Assembly: GCA_965178125.1 (NCBI GenBank) | Contig: OZ237765.1 | Coordinates: 787,505 to 851,504, forward strand | Source of the DNA: Bilabrum cf. latius | Taxonomy: Eukaryota; Bigyra: Bicosoecida; Bigyra; Bicosoecida | Length of the DNA: 64,000 nt | Direction: 5' to 3' | Part shown: positions 24,045-35,744 of the stretch, piece after piece | How positions within the stretch are numbered: position 1 is the stretch's first letter | How the letters are laid out: every line of letters starts with the position of its first letter | Program-made: the position numbers and the translations under genes | The notes under the pieces: generated by a model | Seen by the model: only the letters and a program-made list of their open reading frames with translations | Database searches by the model: none | What the model was told of the DNA's origin: nothing

Positions 24045-25607
24045 ATGACGAGTTGTATGAATGATCTGAATCGCCCTGGAATCACAATGCAGGTGTTTAT
24101 ATTTATTGTAATCGTTGGGTTCGAAGCCATCGAAGGAACGCGGCGGATTTATAGAGAGGAATCTTACATATTTGACTGGGATGCATACATGGAGCAAGCG
24201 TCTATGGTGGCTGCCGGTGAGCGAAACTATACTCGAGTGAGGGGCGACACTGGAGCTTTGGTATACCCCGGCGCGCACACGGGCTTGCATGTGCTACTGA
24301 GATACGCATCGGGCTGGGATGAATAGCACTGGACTACGGAGTACGTACCAAAGAATATATCCGGGTATGAAGATAGGACGCATCGTCCCACCGACCTGCT
24401 TCAGTCTCTTCAGCTAGGCTACACGGCGCTGCTCGCATGCTCCACTGGGCTTGCGGTCGCCACGCATCTGCTTGCAGGAGTCCCCATTCACTTCATCCTT
24501 ATCATCGTTGTGTCTCGGCGATTCCAGGCTGTGCACTCGCTGGGCCTCTTCAACGACTGCTGGTGCGCCATGGGGATGCACGCAGCCGTGCTGCTCGCCC
24601 AGCTGGGCCACTGGCACTGGTCCGTAGCCGCGTGGTCGCTGGCCGTGGGCATCAAGATGAATGCGCTCCTTCTGCTCCCGGGATACGTAGCCCTCCTCGC
24701 ATTCGTCGCCTGGCAGCGGAGGAGCAGGCAGCCGTCCAGGACCAAGGGGCACCAAACACAGGCCGCCTCCTCGACCTCCTCGATGTGTTCCCTTGGCCCT
24801 ATCGGGGTATTTCTCCAGAGCCAATGGCCCAGCATAGATGTTCCCTGGCTGCTTGAGCTAGTGTCAATCGCAGCACTGGTGCAGGCGGCGGTGGGGGCTC
24901 CTTTTTTGCTGTCGGCCCCCAGTGCCTACCTCGGGGGGGCCTTCAACCTGGGGCGGGCCTTCTTCCGGAAATACTCGGTGAGCTGGAACTTCTTGCCCGA
25001 GCCTTGGTTCCAGAGCAAGACATGGCACGTGGTGCTGCTGGCTGCACACGTACTGGGCGTGATTGGCCTATTGGGCAGCAGGGGGTGTGCAAGGTCTCTG
25101 ACCCCTGTGATTGCTAGCCGCCAACGGGACCCAGGGGCTCTGCAGCGGCATGCGGACTCTGGGTCCAGGAGCCGGATCGGGTCCAAGCCACAGTCCGGTG
25201 GTGCTCTGCAGTCAGAACGCAATGACGGCGGGGACCAGACGCAGTCTTGGAAGACCGGGTTCGCTCTGGCCAGGCCGGGGTCCAGGGCCTGGGTTGCTGT
25301 GGCTCTTTACGGTAGCAACCTGATTGGAGTAGCCATGGCCCGGTCGCTGCACTACCAGTTCATCGTGTGGTACTGGGCGGGTCTCCCAGTCCTCCTGTGG
25401 GCCGCATCGCTGCCCTGGCCCGCCGCGTTGGTGTGGGCGGTGGCCCTCGAGGTGGGGTGGAACTGCCACGAGCCCAAGCCGTGGAGCTCTGTGCTCGTGA
25501 CGGTGCTCCATGTTGCCCTGTGCGCAGCGCTGCTTGGGACTCGGATGGACGGCATGCGGAAGGTGGCAGTGCCCCGGGCTGCCAGAAGGGGGCCAGAGAG
25601 GCCGTGA
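24045..25607 (+). CDS. ALG3: ALG3 dolichyl-P-Man alpha-1,3-mannosyltransferase
   Basis: Intronless frame, ATG 24045 to TGA 25605, 520 residues, with one TAG = Gln at 24324. Family motifs in order: FDWDAYMEQ, GDTGALVYPG, the long-conserved LFNDCWCAMGM, AVGIKMNALLLLPG, the pair PFLL / FNLGRAFFRKYSVSWNFLPE, and ARSLHYQFIVWYWAGLP near the C-terminus. About ten hydrophobic segments fit a multi-pass ER protein. It transfers the first lumenal mannose (alpha-1,3) from dolichyl-phosphate-mannose to Man5GlcNAc2-PP-dolichol. A Ser/Gln/Arg-rich loop of about 60 residues is inserted after the LLGSRG segment. The organism therefore makes lumenally extended N-glycan precursors. Confidence 0.93.
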
Positions 25608-25779
25608 CATTGCTCCAGTAGGGGGTTCATAATGGGTGCGGGTAGGTCATGGAGGAGTATTCCATACCACATAATACATCCTATTAGAGTCTGTATGTTG
25701 CCGCACGCATTTGCATTATAAGTATAAAAAGGCGCATGCATCCGGATGTGGCATCACCCCGCTGCTGCAATGGGGTCCA

Positions 25780-26838
25780 TCACCGGGTGTACTCGGTTCG
25801 CCGGCCGGGTGCGATCAGCCCGGCCGTGGCTGTGGGCTCATGAAAAACGGCCCGCAAAGGTAGCTTGACCTCACCCCCTGCTCCTGCTAGCCTGCCTGCG
25901 TGCATCATCTGCTTGCGCGTGGCAGGCGGCAAGGCCTTCGAGCGGGTGGCAAACAGGGGCGCGGGCAGCCTCGTCCTCGCCTTGGACTCGAGGGCCTGCC
26001 TCCATGAGGCAGGGATGGGGCGGGCCGATCTCCCTTGGGCCCTGCCCCCTTGCGATGGCACGGAGCGGGGGGTGCCCACCACTCCTGGGCTCTCCTGCCC
26101 GGTCATTGTGGGAGTCATGGTGCCGCTGGCCCTGCGACTGGACCCCCTAGACGGCCCTCGGGACTGCTTGGCGCCCCCCCCTCTGGCAAGGGCCAACCCC
26201 GCCCATGGCACCCCGGCAGAGCCCCTGACCGGCCCATCTGCCACTGGTCCAGATGCAGTAGGTCCAATCGTGCGGCCTGCAATGCGCTGCTGGGCTCTGC
26301 GAGCTCTATAAGCCGCGCTTGAACTAGACGCGTCCACCCCGAGCTCAGGCCCGTGCTGCCTTTGGCCCCCTCGCGTCCTGTGCCCCGCCCCCCTTATGTT
26401 GCTGCTGCTGTACATGGCACTGCGCGGCATGCCCGCGGTTTGGGGCTTCCATAGTGGAGCCCGGGTCTGCGCCTACTAATTTGGCCCCTCTGAATGCGGC
26501 TGGCTCCTCACACTTGAACGGCCAGAGCCGCTGGCCTCAGACTCGGCCCAACCCCATCCACCACTGGCTGGGTGCGGACGGCTTAGCGAGGCAAGCATGT
26601 CCATCGGACTCGGGCCCGCCCTTGAGTGCGATGGAGTTTTGTGCTTACTGGGCCTTCTCGAACTATCGACCGGTGGGCGGCTTGGCTGTCGCGGGGGGAT
26701 CCCGAGGGACTGCCGAAGCGTTGCGTAGTCGAACCTAGCTTGGTGCCTCCTCGGCTCCGGTGCCTTGGGAGACGGTGCCCCTGTTTTTCTGGCGTAAATT
26801 CTCTCCTTTTGTTGTGTAGACATCATCCTTGCTCTCAT
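25780..26838 (-). CDS. Basic low-complexity hypothetical protein
   Basis: ATG 26838 to TGA 25782-25780, 352 residues, with two adjacent TAG codons (26476 and 26473) read as Gln-Gln that fuse two same-frame pieces. Rich in Arg, Ser, Pro, Gly and Ala. Segments such as KERIYARKTGAPSPKAPEPR and RKQMMHAGRLAGAGGEVKLP look disordered. No family recognised. The frame stays open upstream to about 27090 if further TAGs are read as Gln, so the 5' end is uncertain; ATG 26838 is chosen as the first ATG. Confidence 0.5.
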
Positions 26839-27331
26839 AGCACCGCTAACTACGTGCTCGCTTTCAGATTGAGGAAGTTTACTGCTTCGGGGCAGCTATC
26901 GGATTGGCTAACCGCTTACAACGAAATCGAATGTAGTCTTTCTTCCCACCGAAACGCCACGTCGTCTTAAATCATATTGTGGCAAGTACGGCACCTGTAG
27001 TCCGTCTACTCGAAGTACGTTTGCGGGATGGATCGGCCGTCCTCTTGAGTCTTGCGGGTGCACGTCGCCCCCCCGTAGTGACCTTCTCAAAGCTCGTGCA
27101 TCCTACATGGTTCTGCGCAACTATGACCCAGAAATCAATATTGTACTATTGTATTATCGAATTAGTGCGAGCGACACGTTTCCTTTCTGTTGTGCTTGTC
27201 TGGCTCACCCGGAACTTCAGGCCGGAAGCGAGCATACAAAAGTGTGGTTTCTCCCTTGTAACGTGTAGATTCAACAGTGGTCGGCGGGGGGCGTTTGCCT
27301 TACAACCCGTTGGTCGCCCCTAGGTATAACA
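26839..27331. other. Divergent intergenic region (basic protein / EME1)
   Basis: About 490 bp of lower GC between two divergent starts. Either strand has short open frames, but none shows family likeness. It probably holds both promoters and possibly 5' leader exons. Confidence 0.4.
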
Positions 27332-28996
27332 ATGGAATCAGATTCGAGCACATCTAGTCTAGGTGTGGATGAGCATCCGATTTTGTCGAAAGTTCTGGGT
27401 CGGCATGCACCATCGACTAGAACAAATGAGATCATGGCAGCAGCAGCAGGTGCCCGAACGCGAAAGAGACCGCGCCCAGCGGCAGCAGCATCGAAAGCTG
27501 ATTCAAAAATTCAGAAGCATGAAGCAAGACGATAGGGTGGTGCATTTTGGAGCAAGGAGATTGAAGCTTGGATGTGTCCAATGCTGCGCAATGGGCCATA
27601 TGGCTCTTGTGTTACGGAGAGCATACTGCAGCGCAATATCTCTTGCAGAGTCTTGCACGCTCCTAGCCACGAGGCAGCTAGCGTGCTTTAGGCGTGTGCA
27701 GTATCCATAAACCCCCCTGATAGTGGAGCTGTTACGGCCCAACACGCCCCGAATCGTAGTACCAGCGCCAGCGCCAGCAGTAGCACTAAGGCGAGCAACA
27801 GAGAAGGCGTCGAGATACACCCATAGATTTGGCCTCCTGTAGATAATTGTATTGGGTGGCGCCGTCGAAAGATGCTTAGTTCAGGACAGCTATCGACCGA
27901 TTCCGCAATTGAGCCGGTGGTGCTGCTCGTCTGGCACGGGGACCGGCTGGCCCGTCGGATCCTCAGCGGGGGAGGGGCTGCCCTCGAGCAAGACGCGCGG
28001 ACAATCCGGTCCGTGTCTCCCCCTGGCACCCGCGTGCTGGTGGCGGTAGTGGCCATGCCCGAGGCCCTCCTCGCCCTGGGCGCGGATCGCCGGGGGCCGG
28101 CTGTGGGTCTCGGCGGTGCGGGGGAGGGCAAGGGGCACGCGCGGGGCATGCTGACCATGGGGGAGGTAGAGGACGCTATCGCGGGGTGGTACGTGCAGCA
28201 TGGGGTGGAGGTCCGTCTGTTGGACGGTGCAGACCAGCTGGGGGCGTGGGTGGGCGCGCTGACCCGGGCTGTGGGCGAGCAGCCGTACAGGACGAAACCC
28301 ACTGCGCTGGCGGCGGTGCACAAGGTGAGGGCCACGGGGCTGCAGGACCTGCTGGGGGAGGGAGGCGCGCTGCTCCCTGGGGACAAAGAGGAAGGCGAGG
28401 AGGCTGATGCGGACGATGAGGGGGAGGATGGGGCGGGGGGCAGGAAGGGGGGCGCACCACCAGCCAAGAAGGGCAGGTTCGGGGGCGGCAAGGGGGCAGC
28501 GGCGCAGGCTGCTTCCCGCGCCGCCGCCCGCCGCAAGCGCCAGGACCCCCGCGCGGTGTTCTTCTGCCAGCTGCAGATGATCCCTGGGCTGAGCGCCAGC
28601 AAGGCGGTGAACGTGGTCAAGAAGTACCCCAGCATGGTGGCCCTCATGGAGGCCTATGACCGTGTGGCGCCACTCCCTGCCGTTCCACCCTTCGTGCATG
28701 CCGGGGAGGGGCACGGACCCATGGCCGCAGTCGCGTTCTCCGGCGCTGCTGCCCCATCGTCCTCGGCTTTGGCTGTGTCATCGGGCCCCGCTGGTCAGAA
28801 GGGCAAGCAGAAGAAAGGCAGGCACCGCAAGCAGCAAAGCCCACTGGAAGCAGGACTCGCGGCTCGCCGCGATTTGCTCTCCAGCGTGCTTGCAGCCGGC
28901 AAGCGCAGGTAGGGGGCTCTCTCTGCCCTGGTGCACGACGTGCTGTGTGGACTTGATCCGGACATGCCCCTCCTTGCGGCAGGTGGCAAGGGATGA
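27332..28996 (+). CDS. EME1: EME1-like subunit of the MUS81 structure-specific nuclease
   Basis: One frame, ATG 27332 to TGA 28994, 554 residues, with TAG = Gln at 27533, 27689, 27824 and 28910. The N-terminal part is basic and disordered (ARTRKRPRP). An ERCC4-like region follows with PPVDNCIGWRRRKM, which parallels the VTWRRR strand of EME1, then VEDAIAGWYVQHGVEVRLLD and the TRAVGEQPYRTKP helix. A helix-hairpin-helix-like segment (QMIPGLSASKAVNVVKKYPS) closes the fold. EME1 is the non-catalytic partner of MUS81 that helps recognise branched DNA such as nicked Holliday junctions and 3' flaps. The family call rests on order and spacing of motifs; an alternative is another ERCC4/XPF-like protein. 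No GDXnERKxxxD nuclease motif is seen, as expected for EME1. Confidence 0.72.
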
Positions 28997-29212
28997 GCCG
29001 GCTTAAAGCGATTGTGAGACAAATTACGTACTGCGCCCCTAGCTAAAGCCATTCCTGTACATAATTCATACATGTGCAAAGAAGAGTACTAAGACCCCCT
29101 CTATCCTCTGCCCTACTGCGCCTAGCGTGAGGCAGCCGGCAGTGTAGCACACTCCCGGCGCCTCTTGTGGCTCACGAGGTCCAATCGAGTCTGCAGCGAG
29201 TGCGGCAGATCA

Positions 29213-32200
29213 TCATGGGGTAGGGTCAATGGTGGCCAGCAGGTGCGGCAGCCTCTCATGCAGCGTCTGCTGCACGCGCCAGAGCAGATCCGTGGCTCCG
29301 AACCTCGTCTCGGTGCATACCCCCAGCGCCTTGGCCAGCAGCTCCGCGGGGCCCTCCTGCCCGGGCTCGGACGCCCCAGTGGCGGACCGAAGGGCGCCGG
29401 CCTCGGACACCTGCAGCCCAGCCACGGCAGCCGACACGAGCGCTTCGGCAGCGGCCTTGTGCCCCTTTCTCGGCGTTACTGTGGGCGCCGTGTCGTGCAC
29501 GCGCCCCAGGGCCAGCACGCCGCCCAGCACCCGCAGCACAGAGGCTGCCTCCTCCCTGAGAGCGCGCAGGGCCAGGGCAACCCGGCCCATGGCCGTGCCC
29601 TTGGCTTTCTCGTCGGCCGCAGCCGCCGCTGCTGTGGAGCTGGCCGTGGACCCACCGGCGGCGGCTCCATCGGCCGCCCCCGCTCCGCCCTTGCCTCGCT
29701 TGCCGCCCCGCTTGCGGCCACGCTTGCCCCCGGTCGCCTGCCCGGAGCCGCCTCCGCCCGTGATCACAGAGGCGCCCTGTGTCAGGGCCATGGCGGCATC
29801 TCCGCGGAACTTGAGCGCGGCCTGGGCGGGCGCCGACCTGGGCTCTGCCACAGCCAACAGCTCCTCGGGGAAGAGCCTCTCGATGGCGCTGGCGGCGATG
29901 GGCAGCAGCAGCAGCGTCTCGCCCACCAGCGGCGCCACCGATGCCAGGAACCCTGGGGCCACGGCGCCGGCAGCGGCGGACTTGGCAGCCACCTCTGCGG
30001 CGGCAGCAGGCTCGTCCTACAGATGGCCCGCCTCGGCCACTCGCCTGGCGGCAGCGAGCGCCCTGGGCACGGCCCCCGGCATGTGGTACTGCGCGCACGT
30101 GGCGGCCACCGCGAGCCTGAGGGAAGCCTGCGCAGCCTTGAGCTTGGCCTCCGCCTGCGTCCAGTGCCCCTCGGCCGCCTTCGCCTTGTCCTCCCCGTCC
30201 TGCGCCTGGTCCCTGGCCTCGAGGGCCCTGAGCCTCTCCGAGTCCTCGCCCACCTCCTCGTCGTCGGGCTTGAGGCTCTCCAGGACGTTCTTGGCCGTGG
30301 CGCGGTCCGCCTCCTTCTGGGCCTTGGTCTTGGACAGCTTCTTGCCCTTCTTCTTGCCCTTGCCGCGCTTGCCCTTGCGCCCCTTCTTGCCGCTCGAGGC
30401 GCCCGGGTCGGCTGCCTCTGCCTCTGCCTCCGCGGCTCCTCCCTCGGCCGCCTCGCTGATGGCCACGCTCTCGGCGTAGTCCGCGGCCGCCTCCTCGGCA
30501 GAGGTGCCCTCCTCATCGATCACGATGGGCACTGCCTTCAGGGAGCCCTCGCAGCGGGCGGCCCGGCTGGCAGACAGTGCCGCGTCCACGGCGCGGAGGG
30601 ATGCAGACCAGGCGGCCCAGGGGGCCTCCTTCCACGGCGCGTTGTCGCAGTCGTCCAGTGCGCACCTCTGGGCGGCACGGGGGTCGCGCAGGGGCTGCAC
30701 GCCTGCCGGGGCCGCCTCCAGCAGCTCCGGCTGCACGCGTGCCTCCACCAGCGCGGGCTCGGTGGCCAGCAGCCTGAGGGCGGGCAGCCTGGAGCCCTCC
30801 TCGCCCTTGACCAGAGCGGCCGTGTGCGCCGCCACGGCCTCCTTGGCGGACCGCAGATCCACGTCCGCGGGCCTGTCCCCGGCGTGCATGCCCCGGGCGG
30901 CCAGCCTGACGGCTCCCGCGTCAGAGGCACCGGCGGCCAGCCCAGCATCGGCCCGGGCCACGATGGGCGTGTCCTCGCCCTCGCCCGCAGCCGCCTTCTG
31001 CTCCTCGCTGGGCAGCAGCCCGCACAGGCACAGCTGCTGCTTGAGCCGCATCAGCGCGTCGGCAGCGCCGCCCGGCCGCGCCGCCAGCAGCCGGTGCAGC
31101 AGCCTCAGCAGCAGGGTGCGCCTGCACACGCCGGCCACCGCCAGCCGCCTCTCGAGCCGCTGCCGCATGCCGATGGCAGACCCGGGGGCCGCCTCGTAAG
31201 ACCCCGGCTGCAGCTGGCGGTCCGTCAGGTCAACGCTCTGCCGGAGCAGCGCCTCGGGGGGAGCTCCGAAGCCGAGCAGGTCGCGGCCCAGCCGCTCGCC
31301 CGTGCGTGCTGGGATGGTGGCGGACCGCACCGCCACACGGAGGTCCTCCAGCGGGGCCACGGGCAGCACGATGGCCGTCTGCGTGGAGTTGGCCTGGGCC
31401 AGCACCAGGGACCGAGCCATGCGCTCCCTGAGTCGGGCGAAGTGCACCACCTGGTGCAGCGTGTTGCGCAGCATCGCCACGCGCTGCACGGAGCCCAGCT
31501 GCGCCTGCTGCTGCTGGTTGCCCATGATCACCCGCTCCGCCAGTCCCTGCAGCTCGGAGTACGACCCCAGCCGTTCCAGGTCGGGGGCAAAGTGCGAGCT
31601 CACGCTCTCCCACTGCACGGACCGCACCCGGAGGTCATCCAGCACCCCGTGCGCCTCCTTGGCCGCACCCACCCAGGCAAGCAGCTTGGCACGCAGCAGC
31701 TGGGTGCGGTAGTCCGCGGTCCTGTCCTCCCTGGCCAGCTCGCACAGGGCAAGCGCCTCGAGGACGCAGTGCCGGGCCGCGGCCCTCGAGGCGGGGCTAC
31801 CCTGCCCGCGCCTGACGTGCGCCTGGGCGGCATCAGCTAGGTAAGACGCCGCGATCACGGGCAGCTGGTCCGTGGGCAGGGTCGAGTCCCTGGCGCTCTG
31901 CTCCTGCGACTCGCGCACGATCCTGGCGAGCGCCTCAAGGGCGCGCTGCTTGCGGCGGGTCTCCTCGTCCCCTTGTCCCTGCACGTGCTTGAGCCGCTGC
32001 TGCCTCAGGCGCGCCGCCTTCTCCACGGCAGAGTGTGAGGCGGCCCCGGCCCTGCGCAGCTCGGCGGCAAGGCCACGGGTGACTCTGTACACAATGCCCG
32101 CCCGCCTGGCCTGATCCACCAGCGCCGCGGGGTCCTCAGGGTCGACGGTGCCCAGCACGCGCTGCGCCCGCATGGCCGACAAGAAGTGGCCGAGGCCAGC

Positions 32201-35200
32201 CCTTGCGCGAGCGATGGCCACCCTGTCCGCGGGCTTAGCAAAGTGCCTCCACCCGCGGGGCATGTCCGCGAGCCGTTGCGACTGCTCCTTCTGCCCGTCG
32301 GTGCCCTAGGAACCAGCACCGGCAGCACCGCCGCTCGCCCCTGCGCCCGAAGCCGCCTCCTTGCCCTCCTCCGCGCCCTCGCTCTTGCCCTGGGCCGCCT
32401 CGATCTCGGCCTCGGTCAAACCGGCGGCCTCCGCGGCCTGCGTCGCGGCGGCGTTCACGATGGTCTCGAGCGGCCGCAGCGGGGGCAGGCCCGAGTGCTT
32501 GGCGCCCATCTCCTCGGCGCACTCCCGGGGCACCGCCACGTCCATGTAGGGCTCCACCACGGCGCGAGCCAGCGCCGCCCGCGCTGCTTCCGAGGGCTGG
32601 AAGTGGGGCCGCTCCGACGGCTCCCCGTTGCGCAGGGGCATGGAGCCGTCCGCGATGGGCCGGCTGTTGCTGCCGTTCAGGTACACGAGGGGCAGCCCCG
32701 AGCTGCGGGTGACGGCTCCCTCGATCCACTGGGCCTGGATGGCCTCCTTGCAGCCGTCCTGCGGCTCCGTGGCAGAGAACGACTCGGCGTCCGCATGCGC
32801 TGCAGCATAGCTCCGGGCGAAGGGCGCGAGGCTCTCCTCCACCTGCGACACGCTGGCCTGCTCGGAGCCGTGTCGGGCGACCCACTCGGCCAGCAGCCGC
32901 ACCATGGTCGCGCTGGGGTCCTTGGCTGCAGCCAGTGCGTCTGCCTCCTTGGCTGCAGCGCGCCCTCCCGCCAGCACGAACGGTGCCGCGGCGGCGCCCT
33001 CCTTGCCCATGGCCTCGTCCACGCTCATCTCGGGGGCGGCCTCCCCCTTGGCCAGGCGGGCGTCCTCCGCCTCAGCCAGCTTGGCGTCCTCCTCGGCGGC
33101 GGCAGGGATGCCAGACACGGCAGCAGCTGCTTCCCCTGAGCCGGCCTTGCCGTCTGTGGCGTCCAGCAGCCTGCCTTCGAGGTACACGAGGCCTAGGAGC
33201 GCAGCCACGGCCCGCTGCCGCCTGCCCATAGAAGTCTGCTGCACCCTAGACCGGGGGTACACCCCGGTGGTGCTCGTGGGGTCGTCTGCATCCCGGATGA
33301 TCCAACGGAGGAATCCACGGATGGCACCCACAGACATCTCCTCAGGGGGCTGCGTGACGGTGCGAGGGCCCGTGTCCTCCTCCCCCTCCTCCTCGCCATC
33401 GCCCTCCTCCTTCTTGCTGGGCTCGTCGTCCTCGCCCTTGCTCTCTTCCGTCCCCTCCGTCTTCTTGTCCTCTCCTTCCTTCTCCCCTTCCTCCTTCTTC
33501 TTCTTGGGGGCCTTGGCCAGAGGAAGCAGCATCTCAGCCTCCTCCACCTCTAGATCCGTGCACACCGCCTCCACGGGCAGCACCAGCGGCTGTTGCACGT
33601 CTTCCAGCCCGGGCGCGCTCGGCGGCTCCTCCTTCTGCACCCTCTTGAGGATGTCCGTGATGACCTGCTTGGCGCGCTCCAGTCGGGCGTCCTGCTCCTT
33701 CTTGGCTGCCTCCCGCTTGGCCTTCTTGGTCTCTTCGTCCTCCTCTTCTTCCTCCTCCTCCTTGCCCTTGCCGTCCTCACCGGCACCCGAAGCGGCGCCA
33801 CCCTCTGCCTTGGCACCTCCTGCCTCTTCCTTCTTCTTGTCCTCTTCCTCCTTCTTGTCCTTCTCCTCCGCCTTGATGGCCTCCAGACCCGCCTGCACCA
33901 CAGGGTCGGTCACGTCCAGTTCGGCTTCCTCCTCCTCGCGGCCCTGCGTGCGCCGGAAGAGCGCCACAAGCCCCGAGTCCACCACGGCCCGGATGGCAGA
34001 CCAGTCCATGTCGTCGGACAGCTGGGCCAGAGTGCGCCTCAGCTCCTAGTGCGCCTCCCTCCACCGACCCGCCTGTCCCAGCAGCTCTGCCATCTCCGCG
34101 CGCTCGTGGGACTGCTGCAGCACACGTCTGATCACATACTGCTGCACGGGCCGCACTGCCACCCTTTGCTTGCCCTTGCCCTCCCCCTCACCGCTCTCGC
34201 CCTCCTTGCCAGGCAGCAGCACAGGAACGTACCTCTGCTCGAGGGCCGCCCGGCGGTTGATGGGCCCGTTCAAGATGCGCAGGGCCTCCACGGGCCGCCT
34301 CGCCAGCTGCAAGGCATACAGCAGCAGGTGCACAGACTCTGGCTGCCTGTCCTCCAGCGGGTTGGCAAGCAGTGCAGAGGTCACGCGCTGCAGCACGGCG
34401 GCTGCGCCCGCATCGCGGCGCTCGGCCGCCTTGGCCGCCCCTCGACTGGGCGCCGCTTCGCCCCCTGCAGCCGCCCCCGCCACTGCCTTGGCCTCTGCGG
34501 CGTCCCCAATGCGGGGGCACACCCCCACGGTCACCGGCGCCTCTGTGTCCATGAGGGCAGCCACGGCGGACCACTGCAGGAAACGGCGCGCCCCCAGCCG
34601 CTCCAGCTGCTTGGCGGTGATCTCGGCCCGGTCCTCAATGCTCATGCTGGACTCATCCTTGCCTCCAGCCGGGCCCGTCTCGCCAGTGGCACCCTCGCCC
34701 TCGGGGCCCTAGGCAGAAGCAGCATCCCCGCCCGCGCCCGCGCCAGTATCAGCGGCCTCGTCGGCCCGCTCCACCGCGGCGGCCTGTGCCTTGGCCCTGG
34801 CCGCCTCCTTGCTGCGCTCCTCGTCGAGGATGCGCGCCTTGCCCGCCTCTCGCAGGATGACGGGGGCCACGCGACTGAGGGTCGCGCTGGACTGCGGGCG
34901 GGGGACAGAGCAAGGGGCCGGGAGGGATCAACGAATCTGACGCAAGGATCTCAGAGATGCTGTTGCATTACTTGTTGTTGCTATGGGGTGCCGGGTAGCG
35001 GCGGTAGCCTGCATCTTACCTTGTTGAGAGCACCGTATTCGCCGTTCACCAGCTGGGCAACAGCGTGCTCTTGCAGGAACATGAGGCGGTCGACTTGGGA
35101 TTTCTTCTCTTTCTTGGCACGGCTGGCAAGCGCATCCGCAAACGACCTCAGGATGCCGGCGTCGCCGACGAAGCGGCAAGCGTCGCCAGTGATCTCCACG

Positions 35201-35624
35201 GCGTCAGGATCCATCTTGGGAACTAGTGCCTGCAGAGATACAAACGAAAGCGTTCGGCCATGCCAATCAGTAAGCAGGGTAGTGCATTATTCGACAGCAC
35301 GCAGCGGACCTCCCGGTTGCCAAACTTGGTGCCAGCTGCGCGCGAACAGTGTGACATCACGATTCCATCGGGCCATGGATGGGTTCTCACAAGCAAATCG
35401 TCCACCAGCTGCTGGTTCGTCATTATTCCCTATACCCTGATCTTAACAAATGCAGCGGCCGCCTTTCCCACCGGAGTCTCGCTGATCGGCTGTTCGCCCG
35501 CAACTTGTGCCACGGTCTACAGATCTTGGCGACGGTAGGCTGCAAGCAATGTTTGCTTCTGTTGCTATTGCTGCTGCTGCAGCCTAAGAAGAAGCTTTTG
35601 GGTATCCATACTTGCGGATGCCAT
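29213..35624 (-). CDS. NAA25: NAA25/MDM20-like auxiliary subunit of the NatB N-acetyltransferase
   Basis: Three exons: 35624-35310, 35229-35020 and 34891-29213 (TGA). Introns: 35230-35309 (donor GAG|GTCCGC, acceptor CTCTGCAG) and 34892-35019 (donor AAG|GTAAGA, acceptor CCCGCAG); all junctions are phase 0. TAG = Gln at 35565, 35517, 35430, 34709, 34046, 32306 and 30017. NAA25 likeness is clearest around LLRAKLLAWVGAAKEAHGVL (TPR-like) and LRNTLHQVVHFARLRERM, which parallels the FRNRLNNSLHFAQVRTERM region of the human protein. Between these lie very large Lys/Glu-rich and Ala-rich insertions, giving about 2,066 residues against about 970 in animals. NatB acetylates Met-Asp, Met-Glu, Met-Asn and Met-Gln N-termini cotranslationally. 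The N-terminal exons do not obviously match NAA25, so a fusion or lineage-specific extension is possible. Confidence 0.6.
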
Positions 35625-35744
35625 CGCGATTCTGGCACGAGTAAGCCAGAACAAGGTGAGTTTGCGGTACTGGTGCAAAGCGGGGTACAGAATGCGCGGC
35701 GCCCAAATGGTTCCGCTTGCAGTTGGCCCACCCCGGCAGATCCG

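Noticed and set aside
29165-31840. An 891-residue plus-strand open frame
   Set aside because: Antisense shadow of the NAA25-like gene, with no domain likeness.
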